Shown in pieces: positions 28,126-35,801 of a DNA stretch of 64,000 bases. The translations under genes and the position numbers were made by a program. The notes under the pieces were generated by a model. That model made no database searches. It was not told the DNA's origin and worked only from the letters and a program-made list of their open reading frames with translations. The DNA comes from Limnohabitans sp. B9-3 (GTDB lineage Bacteria > Pseudomonadota > Gammaproteobacteria > Burkholderiales > Burkholderiaceae_C): NCBI RefSeq assembly GCF_002778325.1, contig NZ_NESI01000004.1, forward strand, positions 124,001 through 188,000, read 5' to 3'. The stretch's first letter is position 1, and every line of letters begins with the position of its first letter.

Positions 28126-29691
28126 ATGACCACACCCCGACAACGCCTCATCCTCATCTTGGGCGATCAGCTCGACGAAGACGCCTCTGCCCTGAGCGAC
28201 TTCAACCCCGCACACGACACGCTGTGGATGGCCGAGGTGTTGGAAGAATCCACGCACATTCCCTCGTCCAAGCAACGCACCACGGTTTTCTTAAGCGCCA
28301 TGCGCCACTTCGCAGCGCACCTGCAAGCACGCGGCTGGCCGCTGATTTACAGCCAACTCGATGACCCACACAACTCAGGTACGCTGGCGGGTGAATTGGC
28401 CAAAGCCATCGCCCAAGTCAAGCCGCAACAACTGGTGATGACCGCCCCCGGCGACTGGCGCGTGTTGCAAAGCCTGCGCGCTGTGGCCCAACAACACGAC
28501 TTGCCACTGGAGATCAAAGACGACACGCACTTCTTCAGCACCGTGCGCGACTTTGCCGCCCACGCCGCGGGTCGCAAGCAGCTGCGTCTTGAATACTTTT
28601 ACCGTGAGCTACGCCAGAAAAACGGCATCCTGATGGAAGGCAAAAAACCCATCGGCGGCCAATGGAACTTTGATGCCGACAACCGAGGCAGCTTTGGCAA
28701 ACAAGGCCCAGGACTGCTGCCCGCCCCCACACGCGTAACCCCCGACACCATCACCCAAGATGTGATGGACATGGTCAATAAAAAATTAGCGCATCACCCA
28801 GGCTCAATTGCCCAATTTGGCTGGCCCGTGACACGCGCACAGGCCTTGGTCGCGCTGTATGAATTCATCACTCACCGACTGCCCAGCTTCGGGCTGTACC
28901 AAGATGCCATGTGGGAAGGCGAAGTGTGGCTGTACCACTCTCACCTGTCGTGTGCGTTGAACCTGAAGCTGCTCAACCCACGCGAAGTGGTAAGTGCGGC
29001 AGAGGCCGCGTTGCACAAGGGCCATGCGCCCCTAGAAGCGGTCGAAGGTTTTGTGCGGCAAGTTTTGGGCTGGCGTGAATACGTGCGCGGCATTTACTGG
29101 ACCCACATGCCCGACTACGCCGAAGGCAACGCTCAGCAAGCCCACGAGCCGCTGCCCGCGTTTTACTGGACCGGCAACACCGAGATGGCTTGCTTGCGCG
29201 ACGCCATTGGCCAAACCCTGCAACACGGCTATGCACACCACATTCAACGCTTGATGGTCACAGGCCTGTATGCCTTGATGCTGGGCGTAGAGCCCAAACA
29301 AGTGCACCAGTGGTACCTCGGTGTGTATGTAGACGCGGTGGAGTGGGTCGAGCTGCCCAACACCTTGGGGATGAGCCAGTTTGCCGATGGCGGCCTGATG
29401 GCCAGCAAACCTTATGTGGCCAGTGGCAAATACATAGACCGCATGAGCAACCATTGCAAAGGATGCCGCTTCAACCCCGCCGAATCCACAGGCGACACGG
29501 CCTGCCCCTTCACCACCTTGTATTGGGATTACCTAGGCCGCCACGCCGACATGCTGGCCAAAAACCCGCGCATGCTGATGCAACTGAAAAACCTCAACCG
29601 TCTCACCCCTGAGCAACGTGAGGCTATTGCCACGCAGGCACAGACACACCGCACCCAACTTCGCGCCAAAGAAAAAGCCCCCCAAGCCTGA
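28126..29691 (+). CDS. Iron-sulfur photolyase, (6-4)-type (FeS-BCP/PhrB-like)
   Basis: 521-aa protein of the bacterial iron-sulfur photolyase/CryB group (LILILGDQLDEDASAL opening; FWREYVRG-like block LGWREYVRGIYW). The four cluster ligands are Cys356, Cys444, Cys447 and Cys460 (MACLRD and HCKGCRFNPAESTGDTACPF), each six residues after those recalled for Agrobacterium PhrB (350, 438, 441, 454), a (6-4) photolyase. It is the last gene of the DUF2256-photolyase operon. Its final codons lie inside the terminator of the convergent icd gene. Confidence 0.93.
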   Translation: MTTPRQRLILILGDQLDEDASALSDFNPAHDTLWMAEVLEESTHIPSSKQRTTVFLSAMRHFAAHLQARGWPLIYSQLDDPHNSGTLAGELAKAIAQVKPQQLVMTAPGDWRVLQSLRAVAQQHDLPLEIKDDTHFFSTVRDFAAHAAGRKQLRLEYFYRELRQKNGILMEGKKPIGGQWNFDADNRGSFGKQGPGLLPAPTRVTPDTITQDVMDMVNKKLAHHPGSIAQFGWPVTRAQALVALYEFITHRLPSFGLYQDAMWEGEVWLYHSHLSCALNLKLLNPREVVSAAEAALHKGHAPLEAVEGFVRQVLGWREYVRGIYWTHMPDYAEGNAQQAHEPLPAFYWTGNTEMACLRDAIGQTLQHGYAHHIQRLMVTGLYALMLGVEPKQVHQWYLGVYVDAVEWVELPNTLGMSQFADGGLMASKPYVASGKYIDRMSNHCKGCRFNPAESTGDTACPFTTLYWDYLGRHADMLAKNPRMLMQLKNLNRLTPEQREAIATQAQTHRTQLRAKEKAPQA

Positions 29692-29705
29692 CGGCTTGGA
29701 GGGCT
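29671..29705 (-). terminator. icd: Terminator of icd
   Basis: Stem of AGCCC-CCAAGCC with GGCTTGG-GGGCT (one mismatch, four-base loop). Read on the minus strand it is followed by TTTTTC, a Rho-independent terminator about 25 bases after the icd stop. The left arm is inside the last codons of the convergent photolyase gene; on the plus strand the same stem could also stop that transcript, though no T run follows there. Confidence 0.8.
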
Positions 29706-29730
29706 CGGTTCGTTGAGCGACTGAGTGCGC

Positions 29731-31962
29731 TTAGACGCTGGCCATGGCGGCGTTCAGCGTGGCGCTGGGGCGCATCACAGCGTTCACCTTGGCTACATCG
29801 GGCATGTAGTAACCGCCGATGTCCACAGGCTTGCCTTGAACGGCATTGAGCTCATCCACGATCTTGCTTTCGTTCTCGGTCAGCGTTTTGGCCAAAGGCG
29901 CAAACTTGGCAGCCAAGTCTTTGTCGTCGCTTTGCGCGGCCAACTCTTGGGCCCAGTACATGGCCAAGTAGAACTGGCTGCCGCGGTTGTCCAACTGACC
30001 TGTCTTAGGAGACGGGTTCTTGTTGTTGTCGAGCAATTTGCCAGTGGCGGCATCCAGCGTCTTAGCCAACACGGAGGCCTTGGCGTTACCCGTCTTCAAT
30101 CCCAAATCTTCAAAACTGACGGCCAGTGCCAAGAACTCACCCAGCGAATCCCAACGCAGGTGGTTCTCTTCCACCAACTGCTGCACGTGTTTAGGGGCAG
30201 AGCCGCCCGCGCCGGTTTCGTACATGCCGCCACCTGCCATCAAAGGCACGATAGACAGCATCTTGGCTGAGGTGCCCAGTTCCATGATGGGGAACAAGTC
30301 GGTCAGGTAGTCGCGCAAGATGTTGCCTGTCGCGCTGATGGTGTCCAGACCACGCACCACGCGCTCCAAGGTGTAACGCATGGCACGCACTTGGCTCATG
30401 ATTTGAATTTCCAGACCCGCCGTGTTGTGCTCGTGCAGGTACATCTTGACCTTGGTGATCAACTGCGCTTCGTGCGGACGGTACTGGTCGAGCCAGAACA
30501 CCACGGGCATGCCGGAGTTGCGGGCACGGGTGACGGCCAGCTTGACCCAGTCGCGAATCGCTGCGTCTTTGCACTGGCACATGCGCCAGATGTCACCGGC
30601 TTCCACGTTTTCGCTCAACAGCACTTCGCCTGTGTTGATGTCGGTGATGTTGGCCACGCCGTCTTCAGAGATTTCAAACGTCTTGTCGTGCGAGCCGTAT
30701 TCTTCGGCTTGCTGGGCCATCAGGCCCACGTTGGGCACGGTGCCCATGGTCTTGGGGTCGAACGCACCATGCCATTTACAGAAGTTGATGATCTCCTGGT
30801 AAATGCGTGCAAAGGTGGATTCGGGCATCACGGCCTTCACGTCTTTCAAACGACCATCGGCACCCCACATCTTGCCGCCGTTGCGGATCATGGCGGGCAT
30901 GGAGGCGTCCACGATCACGTCGTTGGGCGAATGGAAGTTGGTGATGCCTTTGGCCGAGTCGACCATGGCCAATTCAGGGCGGCCTTCGTGGCAAGCGTGC
31001 AAGTCACGATTGATTTCGTCTTGCTTGGACTGGGGCAGCGTGGCGATCTTGTTGTACAGATCGGCCATGCCGTTGTTCACGTTCACACCCAGTTCGTCAA
31101 ACAACTTGGCGTGCTTGGCAAACGCGTCTTTGTAGAAAATCTTCACGCAGTGACCGAACACGATGGGGTGCGACACCTTCATCATGGTGGCCTTGACGTG
31201 CAAGGAGAACATCACGCCGGTTTGGTGCGCGTCTTCGATTTCTTTTTCGTAAAACTCGAGCAAAGCTTTTTTGCTCATGAACATGCTGTCCACGACTTCA
31301 CGGTCAAGCAAGGCCACCTTGGGCTTCAGGACAATGGTTTTACCGCTCTTGGTAATCAGCTCCATCTTCACTTCACGGGGACGGTCCATGGTCATGGACT
31401 TTTCACCGTGGTAGAAGTCGCCGGCATGCATGTGCGAGACGTGTGAACGCGAAGCTTGGCTCCAATCGGCCATGCTGTGTGGGTTCTTGCGGGCAAACTC
31501 TTTCACGGCGCGTGGCGCGCGGCGGTCCGAGTTGCCTTCGCGCAGCACAGGGTTCACGGCAGAGCCGGTGCACTTGGCATAACGGGCCTTGAGGGCTTTT
31601 TCTTCGTCGGTCTTGGCGTTCTCAGGGTAATCAGGCAACGCATAACCTTTGGACTGCAACTCCTTGATCGCCAGCACCAGTTGGCCCACCGATGCGCTGA
31701 TGTTGGGCAGCTTGATGATGTTGGCTTGGGGCTTCAAGGTCAGCTTGCCCAGTTCGGCCAAGTTGTTGGTGACGCGCTGCTCAGGGGGCAGCAAATCCGA
31801 AAACTCACCCAAAATGCGGGCCGCGACGGAGATGTCGCTCTCCACCACGTCAATACCCGCGGCGTCTGCAAACGTGCGAACGATGGGCAAAAACGCACGG
31901 GTGGCCAGCAAAGGCGCTTCGTCCGTCAAGGTGTAAATGATTTTTGATTTTTCAGCAGCCAT
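29731..31962 (-). CDS. icd: Isocitrate dehydrogenase, NADP-dependent, monomeric type
   Basis: TCA-cycle enzyme converting isocitrate to 2-oxoglutarate with NADP (743 aa from the chosen ATG). It matches the Azotobacter-type monomeric IDH throughout: [11 protein letters not shown] at the N-terminus, [76 protein letters not shown]. ATGs at 31974 and further upstream are in frame; I prefer 31962 because it gives the family's usual N-terminus and length (about 741-745). Single gene with its own terminator. Confidence 0.96.
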   Translation of the reverse strand: MAAEKSKIIYTLTDEAPLLATRAFLPIVRTFADAAGIDVVESDISVAARILGEFSDLLPPEQRVTNNLAELGKLTLKPQANIIKLPNISASVGQLVLAIKELQSKGYALPDYPENAKTDEEKALKARYAKCTGSAVNPVLREGNSDRRAPRAVKEFARKNPHSMADWSQASRSHVSHMHAGDFYHGEKSMTMDRPREVKMELITKSGKTIVLKPKVALLDREVVDSMFMSKKALLEFYEKEIEDAHQTGVMFSLHVKATMMKVSHPIVFGHCVKIFYKDAFAKHAKLFDELGVNVNNGMADLYNKIATLPQSKQDEINRDLHACHEGRPELAMVDSAKGITNFHSPNDVIVDASMPAMIRNGGKMWGADGRLKDVKAVMPESTFARIYQEIINFCKWHGAFDPKTMGTVPNVGLMAQQAEEYGSHDKTFEISEDGVANITDINTGEVLLSENVEAGDIWRMCQCKDAAIRDWVKLAVTRARNSGMPVVFWLDQYRPHEAQLITKVKMYLHEHNTAGLEIQIMSQVRAMRYTLERVVRGLDTISATGNILRDYLTDLFPIMELGTSAKMLSIVPLMAGGGMYETGAGGSAPKHVQQLVEENHLRWDSLGEFLALAVSFEDLGLKTGNAKASVLAKTLDAATGKLLDNNKNPSPKTGQLDNRGSQFYLAMYWAQELAAQSDDKDLAAKFAPLAKTLTENESKIVDELNAVQGKPVDIGGYYMPDVAKVNAVMRPSATLNAAMASV

Positions 31963-32097
31963 GTGTGCGCTCATTCTTTTAATAGATGGATTGGTAAGAA
32001 ATGCGGTGTCCGATTCCAAACCCAAGCCTGAGTGACAGGCTAGGCTTTGCGGTCAACACTTTACAACAAGTGAAGAAGCGCTTCGCTTACAAATAAC

Positions 32098-32127
32098 AGC
32101 GGCGGCGAGATTGCACCCGCCGCCGCT
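32098..32127. terminator. GC-rich hairpin between lipoprotein genes and icd
   Basis: Perfect ten-base inverted repeat AGCGGCGGCG/CGCCGCCGCT with a ten-base spacer. It lies about 110 bases after the end of the minus-strand lipoprotein genes and is followed on that strand by GTTATTTGT, so it may end their transcript before icd; on the plus strand A's follow. The whole gap 31963-32236 otherwise shows no gene. Confidence 0.5.
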
Positions 32128-32236
32128 AAAAACAATTTGTTTCACTAAATTAATTAACCCAAAGCTAGCTTTAACTGCTCGAAATGAGCACAGAGATGCA
32201 GTGGATACATCGCACGCCTGTCCAATCTACCAACGG

Positions 32237-32819
32237 CTATTGCAACTTCAAATTCAGCAGATCATCAATCACCAACTTGATACTGTTTCGAATGGCACCT
32301 TCGTTAGCAATTGTCAAACGATCGTTGTACGCAAAAGCATCATTCCATTTGGCTGTATGCGTTGCTTGAACAACACGCGCATAAACCTCTTTGCGCGTGT
32401 TGTTCAAGCAACGAATAACGAACTGATGAAGAGACGTCAAGGTTTGCCCCCATAAACGGTTGACTCAAATCCAATAAATCTGCTGTCAACTGATATTGAG
32501 CAGTAGCAAAAACCGGATTCAGCAGCGTCGCATTTCGCAAAGACTCTTCTAGCGCACGCTGAAATGCATCAGACGAAACTTTAGAACGCCACATCGCATT
32601 GGTCTCAGAACCCCCAGTCACCATTGAAACCGCAACATTAGTTTTCAAAGCTGAGTTGACGGGCGACTTAGAAACTTGATCGAAATCAGTTCGCGCTGCT
32701 GTCATCTGGTCAATTCTTGCTGACGAAGCACAGCCAGAAAGCAACGCAACTGTTGCAACTGCGACGAACAGGCTAGTCACTGACCGCATTTGCGGTACGG
32801 AAATCATCAACTTTTTCAT
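32237..32819 (-). pseudogene. Small outer-membrane lipoprotein, frameshifted
   Basis: The first part (frame reaching to 32340) encodes a signal peptide with lipobox LLSGC and then a conserved-looking domain ending ADLLDLSQPFMGANLDVSSS, VRYSLL. The frame then drifts into a spurious 20-residue tail. The expected continuation, NTRKEVYARVVQATHTAKW and then NDAFAYNDRLTIANEGAIRN, is encoded in another frame down to 32237. A net gain of one base (or loss of two) at about 32400 explains this. The break coincides with a perfect 22-base inverted repeat. The start overlaps the upstream lipoprotein's stop (ATGA). Either a genuine mutation or a sequencing/assembly error. Confidence 0.75.
32360..32413. repeat. 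Perfect 22-bp inverted repeat inside the frameshifted gene
   Basis: Arms 32360-32381 (CGTTGCTTGAACAACACGCG, then CA) and 32392-32413 are exact reverse complements, separated by 10 bases. In the gene's direction the downstream arm encodes ARVVQAT in the correct frame; the upstream arm straddles the frameshift. Confidence 0.95.
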
Positions 32820-33172
32820 GAACATTTTTTCTGAGTGTTGGTCGTTTGAATTGCCTCGTATTCACCCTTCAAACGCGACAACTCAGCCTCTTGCTGTTTT
32901 GTTCCTCCAAGGGCAAACAACGCCGGCCAAAACAAAAGTCCGCCTGCAACAAGCGCTTTATCGTTACCTGCAGCCTCATCCAAACGCCCTGTCAGTTGAT
33001 TGACGCGACCGTTGAGACGGCTCATTTCCATCCGTAACTGATCGCAATCCAAGTTTGAAAACTGCGCTGGTGAAACATAGGAAGCTGAAACATCCTTCCC
33101 TGCCGTTGCACAACCAGCACATAAAGAAACCACTGCCATTGCAGCAGCGATCACATTCAATTTGCTTTTCAT
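32816..33172 (-). CDS. Small lipoprotein, function unknown
   Basis: 118-aa predicted lipoprotein: signal peptide MKSKLNVIAAAMAVVSLCAGC with lipobox LCAGC, then a mature part with a heptad-like stretch (DCDQLRMEMSRLNGRVNQLT), a hydrophobic Gly-rich segment (ALVAGGLLFWPALFALGG) and a second charged helix. The layout (helix, hydrophobic hairpin, helix, ending in Cys) suggests an envelope stress or structural lipoprotein; I do not recognise the family. Start chosen for GGAG six bases upstream. It is the first gene of a two-gene unit with the frameshifted lipoprotein and is divergent from the XRE regulator. Confidence 0.75.
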   Translation of the reverse strand: MKSKLNVIAAAMAVVSLCAGCATAGKDVSASYVSPAQFSNLDCDQLRMEMSRLNGRVNQLTGRLDEAAGNDKALVAGGLLFWPALFALGGTKQQEAELSRLKGEYEAIQTTNTQKKCS

Positions 33173-33212
33173 CTGAGTCTCCAAAAGTAAAAAAACTGAT
33201 AAACACCACTAA

Positions 33213-33240
33213 TGTACGAATTAAGGTGTGTACGAATTAA
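33213..33240. promoter_or_regulatory. Direct repeat, candidate XRE operator
   Basis: Two exact copies of TGTACGAATTAA (33213-33224 and 33229-33240), 16 bases apart start to start, in the gap between the divergent lipoprotein and XRE genes. Spacing near one and a half helical turns and location suggest binding by the adjacent regulator. Confidence 0.5.
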
Positions 33241-33249
33241 AGCACGAAA

Positions 33250-33561
33250 GTGATAAATGTTGCCGTGACAAACGACAACATCCATCCCCTACAAAAAAGT
33301 TTTGGTCTTCGCATCAAAGAGTTTCGAGATCTAAAAGGCATGACCCAAGAGGACTTAGCAGAAGGGGCTGCGCTCTTCAGAACTTACCTAAGCAGAATTG
33401 AGATGGGACATGCAAATCCAACATTGACTGTCATTCATGCGCTTGCGAAAGGTTTAAACGTGGCACCGGGATTACTTCTTGAAGAACCCGAAATTCTTAG
33501 CATCCCAAAGAGAAAACGAGCCACAAGCTCAATCTCCAGAGGTCGGGTCGATAAAAATTGA
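33250..33561 (+). CDS. XRE-family transcriptional regulator
   Basis: 103-aa helix-turn-helix protein; the HTH covers residues about 17-72 (LRIKEFRDLKGMTQEDLAEG, LFRTYLSRIEMGHANPTLTV). A basic Ser/Arg/Lys tail follows (IPKRKRATSSISRGR). The start shown is GTG at 33250; GTG at 33265 is also possible, and there is no clear ribosome site. The gene is AT-richer than its surroundings and is divergent from the lipoprotein pair, which it may regulate together with itself. Confidence 0.85.
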   Translation: MINVAVTNDNIHPLQKSFGLRIKEFRDLKGMTQEDLAEGAALFRTYLSRIEMGHANPTLTVIHALAKGLNVAPGLLLEEPEILSIPKRKRATSSISRGRVDKN

Positions 33562-33628
33562 CAACCGACGCTGAATCCAAACACAAGACTCCTGCAGTTC
33601 TGGTACACGTTTTGCATAGCAGTACGCA

Positions 33629-34276
33629 ATGCAAACCCAAAAAACACCACGCCCACAAGCCCTGCGCATCGTGGTCGTGGCCCCCGACTTGGTGGTGGAA
33701 GACCCCGAGGACGACCACGCACTGAGCCAAGCCGAGCGCTCACGCGCCTTGCGCATTGGGCTGCTGGAAAGCGGCTTCAACCTGATTGCCACCCTGCCCG
33801 CCGACGTGTTCTTGGCCGACCGAATTCACCAATTGCAGCCCGATCTGATCATCGTGGACGCCGAGTCTGAGGCGCGTGATGCTCTGGAGCATGTGGTGTT
33901 TGCCACCCGCGACGCCCGTCGCCCCATCGTGCTGTTCACCGACGACAGCGACACCAGCCATGTGCGTGATGCCGTGGCTGTAGGCGTGTCGGCCTATATC
34001 GTGGACGGCTTGTCGAGCACCCGCATACGCCCCATCTTGGACGTGGCCATGGCCCGCTTCGACTATGAAGAACGCCTGCGCTTGGAGCGAGACGACGCGC
34101 GCAGCGCCTTGCAAGAGCGCACCGTCATCGACCGCGCCAAAGCACTGCTGATGGAGCGACAAGGCCTGAGCGAGAAAGAAGCTTTCACCAAACTGCGCAA
34201 GGTCGCCATGGACAAAGGCCTCAAGTTAGCGGAGGTCGCGCATCGCATGCTGGACATGGCGGAGTTGCTGGCTTGA
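33629..34276 (+). CDS. nasT: NasT-type ANTAR response regulator/antiterminator
   Basis: 215-aa protein with an N-terminal receiver-like domain (LRIVVVAPDL, PDLIIVDAESEARDAL) and a C-terminal ANTAR RNA-binding domain (residues about 150-212: ERTVIDRAKALLMERQGLSE, then EAFTKLRKVAMDKGLKLAEV). NasT proteins bind hairpins in nitrate-assimilation leaders and prevent termination. The gene lies directly upstream of the nitrate transporter operon, whose leader contains a matching hairpin and terminator. The usual nitrate-sensing partner NasS is not next to it. Confidence 0.88.
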   Translation: MQTQKTPRPQALRIVVVAPDLVVEDPEDDHALSQAERSRALRIGLLESGFNLIATLPADVFLADRIHQLQPDLIIVDAESEARDALEHVVFATRDARRPIVLFTDDSDTSHVRDAVAVGVSAYIVDGLSSTRIRPILDVAMARFDYEERLRLERDDARSALQERTVIDRAKALLMERQGLSEKEAFTKLRKVAMDKGLKLAEVAHRMLDMAELLA

Positions 34277-34380
34277 GTGCACGAAACCCACAAAAACGCC
34301 AATTCGGTGCAAAGTTAAAACACACAACCCCAGCAGTCACCAAGATGGGGCGCTAAAAACTCGGGAGAACCCCTAGAAGC

Positions 34381-34396
34381 TGGCACAGCAATTGCA
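34381..34396 (+). promoter_or_regulatory. Sigma-54 promoter of the nitrate operon
   Basis: TGGCACAGCAATTGCA has GG (34382-34383) and GC (34394-34395) separated by exactly 10 bases, matching TGGCACG-N4-TTGCW with one change. The start of transcription would be near 34407, about 115 bases before the nrtA start codon. A GGTGCA half-site near 34305 is compatible with an NtrC enhancer but is weak. Confidence 0.75.
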
Positions 34397-34411
34397 AACA
34401 GTTCATCACAA

Positions 34412-34427
34412 GAACCAATGACGGTTC
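34412..34427 (+). promoter_or_regulatory. ANTAR-target hairpin in nitrate leader
   Basis: GAACC-AATGAC-GGTTC: a five-pair stem with a six-base loop having A at position 1 and G at position 4, the loop pattern recognised by ANTAR proteins. It starts about 5 bases after the predicted transcription start and 10 bases before the terminator stem. Confidence 0.65.
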
Positions 34428-34437
34428 AAGGACAAAG

Positions 34438-34490
34438 GCGTCCCCACCCATGCACCCAAGGTGTATGCGGTGAGGACGCTTTTGTCGTTT
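34438..34490 (+). terminator. Leader terminator (attenuator) of the nitrate operon
   Basis: Long stem: GCGTCC/GGACGC, one mismatch, CACC/GGTG, then CATGCACC/GGTGTATG around a three-base loop, followed by TTTTGTCGTTT. It lies between the sigma-54 promoter and nrtA, so without antitermination the operon would be silenced 30 bases before the gene. Confidence 0.75.
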
Positions 34491-34520
34491 CTGCCCAGCC
34501 ATTTATCAAGGAGTGAAGTC

Positions 34521-35765
34521 ATGACGAAACTTTTGGAGACCCCCATGAGCCGCCGCAATATCTTGCAAGCTGCCACAGCAGGCGCACTCACCATCGCGCC
34601 CGCCTTGCGTGCCGCCGTGTATGCCCAAGGCTCGGACAAGCCTGAAAAAGAAGAGGTCAAGATTGGCTTCATTCCCCTCACCGATTGCGCGAGCGTGGTG
34701 ATGGCGTCTGTCCTTGGCTTCGACAAGAAATACGGCGTCAAGATCATCCCGTCTAAAGAATCTAGTTGGGCCGGTGTGCGCGACAAGCTGGTCAACGGTG
34801 AGCTCGACTTTGCCCACGCCTTGTACGGCTTGATTTATGGCGTTCACATGGGCACGGCTGGTCCGAAAAAAGACATGGCCGTGCTGATGAACCTGAACCA
34901 AAACGGCCAGGCCATCACCCTGTCCAAAAAGCTGGCTGACAAAGGCGCGGTCGACGCCGCCAGCTTGGCCAAACTGATGGCCACTGACAAGCGTGAATAC
35001 ACCTTCGCGCAAACTTTCCCGACGGGCACACACGCCATGTGGTTGTATTACTGGTTGGCCAGTGTCGGTGTGAACCCCCTCAAAGACGCCAAGGTCATCA
35101 CCGTGCCACCGCCTCAAATGGTCGCCAACATGCGCGTGGGCAACATGGATGGCTACTGCGTGGGCGAGCCTTGGGGCCACCGCGCAATTGCCGATGGCAT
35201 TGGTATCACCGCAGCCACCACACAAGACATCTGGCGTGACCACCCTGAAAAAGTCTTGGGCACCACCGGCGAGTTCGTCAAGAAATACCCCAACACCGCA
35301 CGCGCTGTGACCGCTGCCATTTTGGAAGCTGGCAAGTGGATTGACGCGGGCTTGCAAAACAAAATGAAGATGGCTGAAACCATCGCCGACAAGTCGTATG
35401 TCAACACCAGCGTGGACGTGATCAACCAACGCATCTTGGGCCGCTACCAAAACGGTTTGGGCAAAACTTGGGACGACCCCAACCACATGAAGTTCTTCAA
35501 CGACGGCACGGCCAACTTCCCTTACCTGTCTGACGGCATGTGGTTCCTCACACAGCACAAGCGTTGGGGTTTGCTCAAAGACCACCCTGATTATTTGAAG
35601 GTGGCCAAAGAGATCAACCAGATCGACATCTTCAAACAAGCGGCCGCCGCCAGCAACACACCCGTGCCCAAGAGCGACATGCGCAGCAGCAAGTTCATGG
35701 ACGGTGTGGTGTGGGACGGCAAGGACCCGAAGAAATACGCGGACAGCTTCAAAGTTCACGCTTAA
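34521..35765 (+). CDS. nrtA: Nitrate ABC transporter substrate-binding protein
   Basis: Periplasmic nitrate/nitrite-binding protein (414 aa) of the NrtA/NasF family. It has a twin-arginine signal (MSRRNILQAATAGALTIAP), so it is exported folded by Tat. The mature part starts KIGFIPLTDCASVVMASVLG and has FPTGTHAMWLYYWLASVGVN, PPPQMVANMRVGNMDGYCVGEPW and WRDHPEKVLGTT, all typical. The start with GGAG upstream is well placed. First gene of the operon, behind the attenuator. Confidence 0.93.
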   Translation: MTKLLETPMSRRNILQAATAGALTIAPALRAAVYAQGSDKPEKEEVKIGFIPLTDCASVVMASVLGFDKKYGVKIIPSKESSWAGVRDKLVNGELDFAHALYGLIYGVHMGTAGPKKDMAVLMNLNQNGQAITLSKKLADKGAVDAASLAKLMATDKREYTFAQTFPTGTHAMWLYYWLASVGVNPLKDAKVITVPPPQMVANMRVGNMDGYCVGEPWGHRAIADGIGITAATTQDIWRDHPEKVLGTTGEFVKKYPNTARAVTAAILEAGKWIDAGLQNKMKMAETIADKSYVNTSVDVINQRILGRYQNGLGKTWDDPNHMKFFNDGTANFPYLSDGMWFLTQHKRWGLLKDHPDYLKVAKEINQIDIFKQAAAASNTPVPKSDMRSSKFMDGVVWDGKDPKKYADSFKVHA

Positions 35766-35801
35766 AGCACCTACAAACGCTCTCGCACAAGGACACATGC
35801 C

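Noticed and set aside
32360-32413. Inverted repeat as the terminal repeat of an insertion element or as a terminator
   Set aside because: Only 10 bases lie between the arms, there is no transposase, no T run, and the arms are part of the gene's own coding sequence.
34379-34389. GCTG-gca-CAGC hairpin as ANTAR hairpin P1
   Set aside because: It lies inside the sigma-54 promoter and upstream of the predicted transcript start, and its loop is three bases rather than six.
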